A stretch of 64,000 nucleotides of DNA from Drosophila pseudoobscura (GCF_009870125.1 NC_046683.1:58729869-58793868), one strand, 5' to 3'; positions 34,701-59,339 are shown, counted from the first letter of the stretch. Numbers and translations: made by a program. The notes: generated by a model from the letters alone, not told the origin.

Positions 34701-37700
34701 GAATGCGGTCGCGAGGAAAAAATAGTATAGGTCGGATCATATAGGTCAAATATCAATGGGAAAATATAAAAAAAAAAATATAATGGGTCCTGAATCTTTG
34801 CTTCAGTCTACAGTCGGGCCGGGAATATTTTTCAGTATATTTGTATAAAGGACTACTAATAAAAAACGATTCTGCTTTCAGCCAATGCAACAGCAACAGC
34901 AACAACAGTCAATGGCACCGCAACAACCAGCACCTGGACAGCAGCAAGTCATCACGCAACGACATGTAATCAATACATCCACGGCGCAAGGGCAGCAAAT
35001 CATACAGAGCCACATGATGAATCTTCAGCAGAAACAGCAGCAAATGTTGCATGTTCAACAGCAACAACAAATAACACAGCAACAACAGCAGCAGCTTCCA
35101 CCGCAGCAACAACCTCAGCAGCAGCAGCAGCTTCCACCGCAGCCTCAGCCGCAACAGCAACAAGTTCAGTTCACACAACAGCAACAGATTGCCCTGGGAG
35201 CTGGTGGACAGGTACGGATCATTCAGCAAACGATTCAACGACCACAGCAACAGCAGCAAGTTCCCCAACAGCAACAACAGCAGCAACAGATCCTTGGACA
35301 ATTTCCGCAACAACAGCAGGTATGTGCTTACTTTACCCACTAATATTTATCGCTGATAAGTGTTGTTCTTGATTGTCATAAATTCAAGAAGCTTCCGACA
35401 TACATATGTATGTACTAGAGCCCTCATATCTTCGAATCGCTCGGACAAAACGGACTGAACGTAAATTGTTACTGTGTCAGATCCGAAAAGTTCGGTTTTT
35501 ATCTCTCACTCTTCACGCGAAAGCATTATACAAATTAGCTTTTTTTTTGCGCCAATTTTAACAACAATTTTCGTTAAACCCTTTTTCCTCGCACTGGGTT
35601 TTTAAGGATTCGGGGTAATTCGAATCTGACTGAAGGTATGATTCGTATTGATCGAACGCATTAAAGGGGCATGAGTATAGCTGAGTACTTTTTTTCCCAA
35701 CCTATATATTATAATTTTATTTCGGATTACAATCTTGCAGCCTCTTCAGCAACAACAAATGTCACAGCAACAGCCTCCTCAGCAGGTATTGGGACCGCAG
35801 CAGTCACAGACCCAACCGCAGCAGCAGCAACAACAACAACAACCACCACAGCCAATGCAACCTCAGGGAAAAACTTTCATTATCAGCCATCAGCACTTCA
35901 ATCAACTAAGCGCGCAGCAGCAGCAACAGATTATGGCGCAAAATCAGCAGAATCAAAATGTGTTCCTTGTCAATCAACCTAGTATCTCGCAACAGCAACA
36001 ACAACAACAACAGCAGCAGCAGCAGCTCGTTCAGCAGCAGCAAATGCTGCAACAGCAGCGCATGCAAATGCAACCCCAGCCACAACAAATCGTTGTCAAC
36101 CAACAAATTTTAAGCGATCCGCAGCGCTTACAGTACCTTCAACAACAACAATTGATGCAGCAAAAGCAACAACAGCAGCAACAACAACAACAACAACAAC
36201 AGCCGCAGCTTGTGGGAGCAACACAACAACAGCAAATACATATTCAACAACAACAACAACAACAGCAGCAGGCGCCGCAACAGCAACAACAAATCCTGCA
36301 GCAGAAGCTCCCAATCGATCCCCAGCAGCAACAGCAGCAGCAGCAGCAGCAGCAGCAAATCATGCAACAAGTACTAATAAAACAACAACAGCTGCCCCAA
36401 CGAACACCCCCTCCGCAACAACAGCAGCAACAACAGCAATTGCTGCTGCAACAACAATCACCCCAACACCATGCACAAATGCAGCAATCAGCGCATTGGT
36501 CTCCGCAGAGCCCTGCCTCGGGCCAGATGGCACCAACTACACCCGGCACGCCCACCAGCAGTGTTGGAATGCAGTCACCGCTACCCGGCGGACCGCCAAC
36601 ACCCCAGCAGCACCAACAGCCACCGCAGCAGTTTGCACCGCGTGGACTGCGGCCGCAAACATCTTGGCCAGGACAGCAACATCAGCAGCCTCAAGCTCCG
36701 CAGCAACAACAGCAACTTGTGTTGCCGCCACCCCAACAACAACAACAACAGGCACCACAACAACAGCAGCAGATTGTATTGCAACAGCCGCAACAACAGA
36801 AAATAGTTCTGGATGAAAAAACGCATGCACATTTCATGTCTCTGGACGCGCACAAACGAGCCGAGTACATTGCGAAGCTTAATCAGCAGAACAAGCCCAG
36901 GGTAATGCTGCGCCAGCAAGTGGCCTATCAGCCACGTCCCGGCACTCCAGGAGTAGTCGCTACGCGACCTTCTGGTCCAGTTCCCCCGGGCCACATAATT
37001 GTCCAGAGTCAAATGCCACCGGGACTCACACAGCAGCAACAAATGCTCTGGCTGCAACAGCAGGGCACACGTCAGGTGGTGGTGCGAGCCGGGGGTACTC
37101 CCGGTCTGAGTCCCATTCCCATTCAGCAGCAGCAGCAGCCAGGCGTCGGACCTCCGCAACAGCAACAGCCACCGCAACAGCCCTTCAACCCCAACGACCC
37201 TAACCAGCAAATGTTGCTGCAGAGACAACAGCTTCGGGTCCAGCAGATACCCATCCAGCAGCAGCAGGCGCCCCCGCAGATGGGCAAGCAGACGGTTCAA
37301 CTCATCACCGGACCGAATGGGCAGCTGATTGAGCAGCAAACGATCGTCCAACAGCAGCAACAGGCTACCACACCAGGCACACCCAATCCGCAGGGTGGCG
37401 TTGGCAGTAGCGTTGTCGCCGGTCCCCCCGGAAGCGGGAACATTATGACGCAAACTCTGGTTATGACAACAGGTAGGTAACAATTAAATTAGACTGTTAT
37501 TTTGGCTTTCCTTGCTGCCGATGCTGCTATGCACAAAAAATGTTCGATTGTAGATATAAAATCCCTTTGTTGCTTCCCTCCAGCTCCAGATGGACAGCTG
37601 CAGCAAACGCCACAGCAAATGAACCTGAAGACAAAGACTGCGTTGGCTAACATGCTAAGTAATCGCCTGGGCAATAATGGTGTGCAACCGCAACAGCAGC

Positions 37701-39887
37701 AACTGATCCAAATGGCTGATGGTCAGACACAGCAGCAGCAAGCTCCCCAGCAACAGCAAATTGTCCAGCAGGTGGTGGTGACTGGGGCAACACAACAGCA
37801 GCAACAGCAATTGCTGTTACAGCAACAACAGCAGCAGCAGCAACAGCAGCAACAACAACAGATGGTGGCACAGCAGCAATTGGCACCACAGCAGCATGTT
37901 GAGACTCCGTCTGCTGCCGGCGCACTCCGGATGATGGGCCAGCAGCATAATGCAGCAGCAGTGGGAGTGGCTGGTCCACCCAGAACCCAACAGGAGTTGC
38001 TCATGCTTCAGCAGCAACAGCAGCAGCAGCAGCAACAAATGCTTCAGCAGCAGCAAATGCGGAGAGTGGTTGGCGTTCCCCAGCAACAGCAGCAACAGGT
38101 TCCGCAGCAGCATCTCGTCCAGCAGCAAATTGTTGTGGCTTCTTCACCCTCGCCACAACAACAGCAACAACAGATGCCCGTGGGAGTGGGCGGCGTGCCG
38201 GTGCAGCGTCCACCGCATGGTTATATCCAGACACGCCCCGGACAGCCGCCGATCCCGATGCCGCAGTTCTACGGCCACAACCCGAATCTCAAGCTGCCCG
38301 TCGATCTCTTTCTGGTGGGCTGCACCTTCTTTATTGTGGAATACGACGAAACGGACAGTGACGAGCTGCCCATATGGCTGGACACTATTCGACAGTTCGG
38401 CGGGGACATTGAACGCGTCTACTGCCCCAGAGTGACGCATGTCATCTGCCGCACCCAGAGACACGGCGTAGTGATGCAGGCTTTGCGAGATGCCAAGCGC
38501 TGTGTGACCGCCTACTGGCTGAGCGACATTTGCCTGAAGCGACAGCTGATGCCTCCTTGGCAGCCGCTCCATTTGCCCTTCCCCAGTCAGTTTGGCTATC
38601 GCAAGCCGCTGGAGCGGTACATCATCACCTCTGAGGGATTCGAGGGCGAGGAGATGGTGAGACTGCAGCAGATGGCTGAGGAGTGCGGGGCCATCTACAC
38701 CTCGTACCTCTCCAAGGTGAACACTGTGGTCGTTTGCAAGCAGCTCGAAGGCAATAAGTTCAATGCGGCTAAGGAGTGGAACATTCCCATGGTCAATGCC
38801 CTGTGGCTCAGTGATGTCTGCATCGGCAATCTGAGCGGCCTCTCCCAGTACGACAATCCAAAGTACCAGCAGTACAATCTCGTGGCTCCGTTTCGCATCG
38901 AATGCAACTTGGTTGCCCATCTGCTAAGTAAATTAACCTATTCTTTTCTGTTCCAGATCATGTACTAAGTTCAATTTAATTATCTTTTCCAATAGCTGCC
39001 TGGAAGGCGCCCATCAATTTAACTCAGGAGGCTCACGAGCGCGTTAAGCGTCATTTATCCGATCCCTATGGCAATGAACAGAAACTGAAGCGCCAGAAGA
39101 TGAACTCTTTCCAGCAGGAGCAGCTGCCCGAACAGATTGTCTGCCTAGAATACCCCACAACCACCAAACCCCCGAAGGTGATATTCTCTCAGGTCGCTGA
39201 TGCTGAAGCCCTCAAAAAGGCTGTGGTGTAAGTACTAAACAAAATTAGTTGAATTATATAGATTTTACGAGTATTACTTGCAGAATCTTGGGTGGAATTG
39301 TTGTGGACAGCCCTGCAGATGCCACTCACCTGGTGATGACACGCGAGAGTCGCACCTGCAAACTGATTCAGGCCTGCTGCCATGTGGACTATGTGCTAAA
39401 GTCGAGTTGGATCGTGGAGAGCGCCAAGGCGGGTCGATTTGTGCCAACCGATCCGTATCGTATACAGCACATACCAGTCGACGAGAACCTACAGTTCAAT
39501 CTGGACACGGTTTTGTGTGCCCCCACGCGCTCCACTCTGTTCGCTGGCAGATGTTTCCATGTGACGCCGGATGTGTTTCCGGCCCGCGAAGAAATCATTC
39601 GCATGATTGAATCGTCTGGTGGAAAGGTGGAACCAAAGCGACGCAGCGGTGCCGCTGTAGTTGAATCCCATGTTCAGTCGCCCGACTCGTACATCATTGT
39701 TACCTGCCCCACGGACATGCATCTGTGCGCGGATTTGACGAGGCACGGCAACCCCAAATGTCACATTGTCTCCACCGAGTTCGTGATGAGCTCAATTCTG
39801 AAACAGCAGCTGGAAATCGAGCCCAATCTGATACCTTACTTGTACAATAACAACAATGCCAACAGCTGTAACAACAACAAGTCCTAG
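31740..39887 (+). CDS. Ptip: PTIP/PAXIP1 orthologue, six-BRCT chromatin protein
   Basis: Seven exons, 31740-31814, 32086-34464, 34882-35319, 35741-37472, 37584-38927, 38996-39227 and 39284-39887, join in phase to 2267 residues. Two BRCT domains lie at the N-terminus (about 1-95 and 97-185, with WILHSAKL and WVTDCLKC). A Gln-rich stretch of about 1550 residues in mixed CAG/CAA codons follows. Four C-terminal BRCT domains come last, about 1775-1875 (AYWLSDICLKR), 1880-1975 (ALWLSDVCIGN), 2047-2130 (SSWIVESAKAGRF) and 2150-2255. PTIP links the MLL3/4-UTX H3K4 methyltransferase complex and DNA-damage signalling; its tandem BRCTs bind phosphoserine. The order matches fly Ptip, whose middle is also Gln-expanded. 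Introns after exons 1, 2 and 3 are phase 0, so the Q-rich exons 2 and 3 could be skipped without a frameshift. Confidence 0.93.
34465..34881 (+). other. Ptip intron 2, AT-rich
   Basis: The reading frame runs on for about 70 codons into this intron but becomes AT-rich and hydrophobic. GTATGT donor and ctgctttcag acceptor borders restore the Gln-rich frame. Wording such as gggtatatattatac hints at a decayed transposon, which I cannot name. Confidence 0.6.
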
Positions 39888-40986
39888 CATCGTCGAGTGT
39901 TCTGGTTGTTGTATTAGTGCTAAAACAAAGTAAGTATCAGGTTTCAGGATATAGGTGTATAAAATTTTGAAGTTGCAAGTTGTTAAATAAGTATATAAGA
40001 GAAGAGAGAGAGAGAGAGCATCCATGTGAGCCACCCCATCAAAATAACATTTGCTGACTAGACTGATGATGCAATTTATTCGGAACCTGCCCGAGGCCCT
40101 GCCCAATTTCTTATGATATATACCATACCAATAGGAATCTAGTCGACTGAACTCGTCAACTCAGAGGGCCATGCAAGATGGGTTACACAGCTACATATCG
40201 TTTAAATTTCACACCCTTTATGTACGGAATCATTTTTCTAACATCTCATCTTATCTTATACACAGTAATTCATTTTTTTCTTTGGCGTAAGCTGACATTT
40301 TTTTGACAACCATTTGAATTATACGAGTATATACGGCATACGCCAGTATAACCCTACTCTGAATTTTTATTTCTTGAACTTCAAACTCCCTATGAATTGT
40401 ATATAATTTACTTTAATAGCAATGATTGCAATGATCTGTATTTGTTTATTTTTTTGGATTATATTGATATACATAACTCAGTTCTTGATGAGATGTCATA
40501 ACCGACCGATATGTGTAGGAATTGTGAGGATAGAATGTAAGAAAAGATCTACCTTAATTAGCCTAAAGAAGAGTTATAGAAAAGAAATCAATAAATATAT
40601 TTTTCTGAGGGTTCTTGAACCAGCTAGCTGTAAAAAGTCACACAAATATACATACAATACATATATATTTCCCTAGAGTATACGAAAATGTTTCACAGAA
40701 ATTTATATATTGCTGGCTATTAGTATTTTAAGTACTTTTCACTTAGTTAAAGCCAATATTTTCTAAACAAATAATATACAAATGAGAATATTCTTAGTTA
40801 GGCACTGTACGAAATCAATTAAATAAAAACAAATTACTGAATGCATTCAAAATTTTGTCGAACTATTATTATTGCTAACGAATCTAAGAATATATTAATA
40901 CTGGACTGGGTATATGTACATGTGTACTATACATATACACACATGCCAAATACATATGTATCTATGTAAATTATGCTCAATCATTA
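39888..40986 (+). other. Ptip 3' UTR and convergent spacer
   Basis: AT-rich, no exon, with a GA-repeat near 39998-40018. The transcripts of Ptip (plus) and upSET (minus) end on either side of the repeat array that follows. Confidence 0.5.
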
Positions 40987-43900
40987 AATTTGCCAAAAAT
41001 CGACCTCATTTTCGTTGTCGAAATGACAATCGACAGGCTGGATTCCCACGGTCCTGGGAAGGTAGGGGCCGATCGGCCCATAAATAGCCGAGATATAGCC
41101 TTCCGAAGATTGGTATTTGCACATCATGCAAATACTAGTTTTTTCTGTAAGCTATATCTCAGCTATACGGCAGCCGATCGAGGCGTGGCATGTCATTTCG
41201 TGATGCGGAGAGTCCTGCCAATCGACTGCCATCGGATAAAAGGACATCCCTTCCATCACGATTTTCGCCAAAAATCATGATGGTTACATCATCCAATTTG
41301 CCAAAAATCGGCCTCATTTTCGTGGTCGAGATTTTGGTGCCAATCGACAGGCTGGATCCCCACGATCCTGGGAGAGTTGGTCCTTCGCCGATCTGGCCCC
41401 GTTTAGCTGAGATATAGCCTTCCGAAGATTTGGATTTGCACACCATGCAAATACTGGTTTTCTTCTGTAAGCTATATCTCAGCTATACGGCTGCCGATCG
41501 GGGCGTGGCATGTCTTTTCGTGATGGGGAGAGTCCTGCCAATCGACTGCCATCGGATAAAAGGACATCCACTCCTTCACGATTTTCGCCCAAAATCATGA
41601 TGGTTACATCATCCAATTTGCCAAAAATCGGCCTCATTTTCGTGGTCGAGATTTTGGTGCCAATCGACAGGCTGGATCCCCACGATCCTGGGAGACTAGG
41701 TCCTTCGCCGATCTGGCCCTATTTAGCTGAGATATAGCTTACCGAAGATTTGGATTTGCACACCATGCAAATACTGGTTTTCTTCTGTAAGCTATATCTC
41801 AGCTATACGGCTGCCGATCGGGGCGTGGCATGTCTTTTCGTGATGGGGAGAGTCCTGCCAATCGACTGCCATCGGATAAAAGGACATCCCTTCCATCACG
41901 ATTTTCGCCAAAAATCATGATGGTTACATCATCCAATTTGCCAAAAATCGGCCTCATTTTCGTGGTCGAGATTTTGGTGCCAATCGACAGGCTGGATCCC
42001 CACGATCCTGGGAGACTAGGTCCTTCGCCGATCTGGCCCTATTTAGCTGAGATATAGCCTTCCGAAGATTTGGATTTGCACACTATGAAAATACTGGTTT
42101 TCTTCTGTAAGCTGTATCTCAGCTATACGGCAGCCGATCGAGGCGTGGCATGTCATTTCGTGATGGGGAGAGTCCTGCCAATCGACTGCCATCGGATAAA
42201 AGGACATCCAATCCATCACGATTTTCGCCCAAAATCATGATGGTTACATCATCCAATTTGCCAAAAATCGGCCTCATTTTCGTGGTCGAGATTTTGGTGC
42301 CAATCGACAGGCTGGATCCCCACGATCCTGGGAGAGTTGGTCCTTCGCCGATCTGGCCCCGTTTAGCTGAGATATAGCCTTCCGAAGATTTGGATTTGCA
42401 CACCATGCAAATACTGGTTTTCTTCTGTAAGCTATATCTCAGCTATACGGCTGCCGATCGGGGCGTGGCATGTCTTTTCGTGATGGGGAGAGTCCTGCCA
42501 ATCGACTGCCATCGGATAAAAGGACATCCACTCCTTCACGATTTTCGCCCAAAATCATGATGGTTACATCATCCAATTTGCCAAAAATCGGCCTCATTTT
42601 CGTGGTCGAGATTTTGGTGCCAATCGACAGGCTGGATCCCCACGATCCTGGGAGACTAGGTCCTTCGCCGATCTGGCCCTATTTAGCTGAGATATAGCTT
42701 ACCGAAGATTTGGATTTGCACACCATGCAAATACTGGTTTTCTTCTGTAAGCTATATCTCAGCTATACGGCTGCCGATCGGGGCGTGGCATGTCTTTTCG
42801 TGATGGGGAGAGTCCTGCCAATCGACTGCCATCGGATAAAAGGACATCCCTTCCATCACGATTTTCGCCAAAAATCATGATGGTTACATCATCCAATTTG
42901 CCAAAAATCGGCCTCATTTTCGTGGTCGAGATTTTGGTGCCAATCGACAGGCTGGATCCCCACGATCCTGGGAGACTAGGTCCTTCGCCGATCTGGCCCT
43001 ATTTAGCTGAGATATAGCTTACCGAAGATTTGGATTTGCACACCATGCAAATACTGGTTTTCTTCTGTAAGCTATATCTCAGCTATACGGCTGCCGATCG
43101 GGGCGTGGCATGTCTTTTCGTGATGGGGAGAGTCCTGCCAATCGACTGCCATCGGATAAAAGGACATCCACTCCTTCACGATTTTCGCCCAAAATCATGA
43201 TGGTTACATCATCCAATTTGCCAAAAATCGGCCTCATTTTCGTGGTCGAGATTTTGGTGCCAATCGACAGGCTGGATCCCCACGATCCTGGGAGAGTTGG
43301 TCCTTCGCCGATCTGGCCCCGTTTAGCTGAGATATAGCCTTCCGAAGATTTGGATTTGCACACTATGAAAATACTGGTTTTCTTCTGTAAGCTGTATCTC
43401 AGCTATACGGCAGCCGATCGAGGCGTGGCATGTCATTTCGTGATGCGGAGAGTCCTGCCAACCGATTGGCACCAGAAAAGAGGACATCCACTCCTTCACG
43501 ATTTTCGCCCAAAATCATGATGGTTACATCATCCAATTTGCCAAAAATCGGCCTCATTTTCGTGGTCGAGATTTTGGTGCCAATCGACAGGCTGGATCCC
43601 CACGATCCTGGGAGACTAGGTCCTTCGCCGATCTGGCCCTATTTAGCTGAGATATAGCTTACCGAAGATTTGGATTTGCACACTATGAAAATACTGGTTT
43701 TCTTCTGTAAGCTATATCTCAGCTATACGGCTGCCGATCGGGGCGTGGCATGTCTTTTCGTGATGGGGAGAGTCCTGCCAATCGACTGCCATCGGATAAA
43801 AGGACATCCCTTCCATCACGATTTTCGCCAAAAATCATGATGGTTACATCATCCAATTTGCCAAAAATCGGCCTCATTTGCGTGGTCGAGATTTTGGTGC

Positions 43901-45340
43901 CAATCGACAGGCTGGATCCCCACGATCCTGGGAGACTAGGTCCTTCGCCGATCTGGCCCTATTTAGCTGAGATATAGCCTTCCGAAGATTTGGATTTGCA
44001 CACTATGAAAATACTGGTTTTCTTCTGTAAGCTGTATCTCAGCTATACGGCAGCCGATCGAGGCGTGGCATGTCATTTCGTGATGGGGAGAGTCCTGCCA
44101 ATCGACTGCCATCGGATAAAAGGACATCCAATCCATCACGATTTTCGCCCAAAATCATGATGGTTACATCATCCAATTTGCCAAAAATCGGCCTCATTTT
44201 CGTGGTCGAGATTTTGGTGCCAATCGACAGGCTGGATCCCCACGATCCTGGGAGACTAGGTCCTTCGCCGATCTGGCCCTATTTAGCTGAGATATAGCTT
44301 ACCGAAGATTTGGATTTGCACACCATGCAAATACTGGTTTTCTTCTGTAAGCTATATCTCAGCTATACGGCTGCCGATCGGGGCGTGGCATGTCTTTTCG
44401 TGATGGGGAGAGTCCTGCCAATCGACTGCCATCGGATAAAAGGACATCCCTTCCATCACGATTTTCGCCAAAAATCATGATGGTTACATCATCCAAATTG
44501 CCAAAAATCGGCCTCATTTTCGTGGTCGAGATTTTGGTGCCAATCGACAGGCTGGATCCCCACGATCCTGGGAGACTAGGTCCTTCGCCGATCTGGCCCT
44601 ATTTAGCTGAGATATAGCTTACCGAAGATTTGGATTTGCACACCATGCAAATACTGGTTTTCTTCTGTAAGCTATATCTCAGCTATACGGCTGCCGATCG
44701 GGGCGTGGCATGTCTTTTCGTGATGGGGAGAGTCCTGCCAATCGACTGCCATCGGATAAAAGGACATCCCTTCCATCACGATTTTCGCCAAAAATCATGA
44801 TGGTTACATCATCCAATTTGCCAAAAATCGGCCTCATTTTCGTGGTCGAGATTTTGGTGCCAATCGACAGGCTGGGTCCTCACGATCCTGGGAGAGTTGG
44901 TCCTTCACCATTCGGCCCATAAAAAGCCGAGATATGGCCAACGAAAAAATTTTAATTGAATCTGACGTCAACTGGCAGAAAATGAGAAATTCTGTGCTGG
45001 GATACCAGGCAAACAGAAATCAACAGAAAGCAACTTCGCTTTCGTTCAACCCCAAAAGTATGCTATGCTTCAAAATTGAAGTTTGCTTTGTAACTAAAAG
45101 TATGCAACATCAATTTAGTTTGCGGAAGGTATTTACGCATCATGCAAATACTGTTTTTTTTTTTCTGTAAGCTATATCTCAGCTATACAGCAGCCGATCG
45201 GGGCGTGGCATGTCATTTCGTGACCGGGAGAGTCCTGCCAACCAATTGGCACCAGAAAAAGGACATACATTCCACGATTTTCGCCAAAAATCATTAAATT
45301 TGACAAAAATCGGCTTAATTTTGCTAGTCGAGATAGCTGA
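40987..45340. repeat. Tandem array of about 320-bp units (satellite-like)
   Basis: Equivalent positions recur exactly every 320 bases from 41190 to 44710 (12 phased copies, most over 95% alike by eye), with one diverged unit at the left edge and one or two at the right. Each unit has 15-bp inverted arms, tagctgagatatagc and gctatatctcagcta (41404-41418 and 41471-41485 in one unit), around a smaller inverted pair atttgca/tgcaaat. A three-unit order is visible: one unit has gagagttgg...ctggcccc, the next two gagactagg...ctggccct, repeating for nine units. The 75-codon open frame in each copy is a by-product; 320 is not a multiple of three. No transposase is encoded. Confidence 0.92.
44938..45125. 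mobile_element. Unrelated insert inside the right edge repeat unit
   Basis: In the last phased unit the text leaves the consensus after gagatatggcc and rejoins at ggaaggtatttacgcatcat. About 190 bases foreign to the array sit exactly in the loop of the inverted arms. The insert repeats aaaagtatgc twice and resembles short interspersed elements of the DINE type only vaguely. Confidence 0.45.
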
Positions 45341-47937
45341 GTTACTATGTACGACTGGGGAAAATACCCCTAATCCTTAAAAACGACTTCAGAGTTAAAC
45401 AAATTTAATTTTTCATTTTATTTTCGTTTTATTTGTGTTTTTCCGGTTTTTTGTTTGTTTATTGTTAAAGAATTTTACGAATTCGTTTTTAATGTATTTT
45501 ACAGACGAAGCGTGTTGGCCGACTTCTGTTGCTTGATTGTGTGTGTGTGTATGTGTGTTGTGTTGTGTTTAGTAAACAATTAACGTATTAATTTACAATC
45601 AGTTAAACCAAGGTTCCCTTATGGCTAAAACCCCTATGCCTACCGTTTATGCTTACAATTCAAATTCGCACTTACAAATAATGTAAAGGTAAAAAAAAAA
45701 GTGATTACGAATAGGTATTTTTTTCGTTCAAAAGGGTCATAAATAATTTTGTTTGCTGCTTATGCTAGAACTATAAAAATTTCATTAAGAAAACTAATTA
45801 CGAACTCCTCCCCTATGAATATGTAGACGGCTACATCTACATCCATCTATTATACGGCTTGTTTCTATGGTACAGCGCTTAAAAAATCAACAACATACGT
45901 TTTATAAAATCGGCTTAGCACATTTCGGTTATGTATCTTACAGTTATCATCTATATATTTACAGAATTAAAACGAAACTAGACTGACATAGTCCGTTGTC
46001 TTAAGTGGTAAGTGTACGATCTACTTCTCTCCTTCGTATTTACATTGTTAAGGTATATTTAAGGTATTATTCACGTTGTCCGTAAAACAGATTGGTAAAA
46101 AACAAACCTTTCGCTCTAGATGTAGTTTTGTATGTATTTTCCCTTTTATCGTTTACAAAATCTATCAAAATTTCTTATGAACAATGTATTCACAGGGTCA
46201 AAATAAGTTAATTTGTTGTACATATTATTTCATTGCCATTTTTAAGTTCTTGTGATCTAAATTTGTTTTCAATTTAAGAAGTAAAAATTTGAATGAAAAA
46301 ATATAGATGCATCAAAGCATGTATCAGAGACTATTGAAAAGATTATATATTATAAGAAGATTGATCAGAGTTTGTTTCGATTATATCCCTATGGCATACA
46401 ACCATAACTAACTTTATGATAAATTACTTTACTAAAAACTGTTCACAAAAAAATAAACATTATTTTTGTTAAAAATAAAAATCACGTCTGACTTTCGGGA
46501 ATATTTTTTTATGTGGGGTTCGAATTTTTAAGTTTTTAAGTTAACAAAAGTCGAATGCAAAATATGTAAATGGCTTCGGAAATTTGTTGATTTGCTGTTG
46601 CCTGTATTTACACGTTGTAATCGCGGTTTGTTCGTTCAATCGAACCTCGCTTTGTACTCTTTTTCATTGTTGAACTTACGCTGTAACTTGTTCCTACTTA
46701 CTCCGGTACGATACAGTACTGTACTCCACTCCTCCACTCCTCGTTAATAATAGACCAAGATGTACATATATTCTATGGTATATACAGATATTTAACAGTA
46801 TTTACGTGTGTATCTTGTCGATAATAGATTAGTTTACATTTTTTATTCTCTGTTATATGTTGGTGTTTTTTTAAAGTAGTATTTACATTTGCTTTTTCTG
46901 GGTGTTTCTTTGTTCTGTTCTGTTCTGTTCTTTTCTTTTCAGTTCAAGAGTATTGCTTGCGTTTTAATCTGGCTAATCAGTGTTTTCTGGTTTTGGGTAA
47001 ACATGATATTGAAATGTTTTAATAATTGATGATTTTGCAAATTCTTAAAATAAAACGTAGTTCCATGTGTAAAATGAAAGTTGAACAAATAAAATGGGGA
47101 GGTCTCCCCCATTTGCTTGCTCGCAGCTTTGGGCTCTCCCGCTACTGCATTGGTTATATCGAAGCTCGTCTCTTGGTTTGAGTCAACTTAGGGACTAAAA
47201 TACATATTTAATAACGAAATGATGCCAGAAGGGACTCTCTAACGTCTCAAATAACTTCAGTTTTCGCCGCCTAATCTGTAAACTACATGCTAGGTAAGTT
47301 AATTCGTATATAGTATCATTCTATAGGCCCTATGTATCGTAAATAGTAGGTTGTTGGTTTCTTTCTCGGTAAGTAATAGAATTGGCTTGTTTGCTGTGAC
47401 AAAAACGAGACTATTCATTAACTAATTAGTGTTTCAAAAGGTGTTTCTGCTATGTATTTTTGTTTTGTTTTGTTTAGTTTCGTTTCGTCTCGTTTCTTTT
47501 AATTTTTGTGTTGTTTTTTGTTTGCTTTGCAAGTTATTCCGTTTCATTATTTACATTAAGTGTGGAGTGTATCGGATCTGTTGCGTATGAAATCTCGTTC
47601 TTCGTTTTTATGAATCGATTGCACCCACATACAAATATATATATGTGTATATCAAGTACATGTATATATCTATATATTTTAATGCGGAATTTTCTTTAAA
47701 ATATTTAAAGCGTTAAAAAAAAAAATAGAGTTTCTGTTGTTGTTTGTTTTGTGTAAGGGAAGCGAATCTGTAACGAGGCAAACGATGGATTTCGTCAGCA
47801 CTTTCTCATATCGTTGTTTCTTGTTGGAGTTTCTCGATTTCCGCACTAGTTCGTTTTTCTCTTACGTGAGTCTGTGGATTAAAATAAGTTGAAAATCTCC
47901 TTACTTATACAAATCCCAGCAGCCACACTTACCCGTC
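45341..47937 (-). other. Probable long 3' UTR / 3' flank of upSET
   Basis: No coding exon. The AT-rich, T-rich plus strand is typical of long fly 3' UTRs read from the minus strand, with many AATAAA-like signals. A GTAAGT donor five bases after the upSET stop (exon end 47933) implies that part of this stretch is spliced out. Confidence 0.5.
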
Positions 47938-59114
<11,177 letters not shown>

Positions 59115-59124
<10 letters not shown>

Positions 59125-59289
59125 AACTGTGCGCGATATGATATTCTTCAGCGTCGTTCCTGCTTCTTCCGTTGCTGCTTTGCACCCACTATTATTTCCC
59201 GTTAATCTCGTTGTCCGTCGTTGTATGTTGCGACTTCTTATCCGTTTGATATAGTGTATTTTACATAAACAATCTTTCGTTGTTGGAGC
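59115..59289 (-). other. upSET 5' UTR segment before the start codon
   Basis: A good acceptor (minus-strand ttttatttcag, exon beginning about 59289) leads into the ATG-containing exon. Upstream noncoding exon(s) are therefore expected farther right. Confidence 0.55.
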
Positions 59290-59339
59290 TGAAATAAAAT
59301 AAAAAACAAAAGTAAACAAACAGTTAAGCAGATAGTATT

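Noticed and set aside
32203-38435. Long Leu-, Val- or Cys-rich minus-strand ORFs under Ptip
   Set aside because: They are translations of CTG/TTG runs opposite the CAG/CAA glutamine codons.
41190-44922. Twelve near-identical 75-codon ORFs beginning MSFRDGESPANRLP
   Set aside because: They repeat because the DNA is a 320-bp tandem array. Unit length is not a multiple of three, there are no splice or promoter signals per unit, and substitutions do not favour synonymous sites by eye.
40987-45340. CRISPR-like array
   Set aside because: Units are contiguous 320-bp copies without short repeats and unique spacers, and the genome is eukaryotic.
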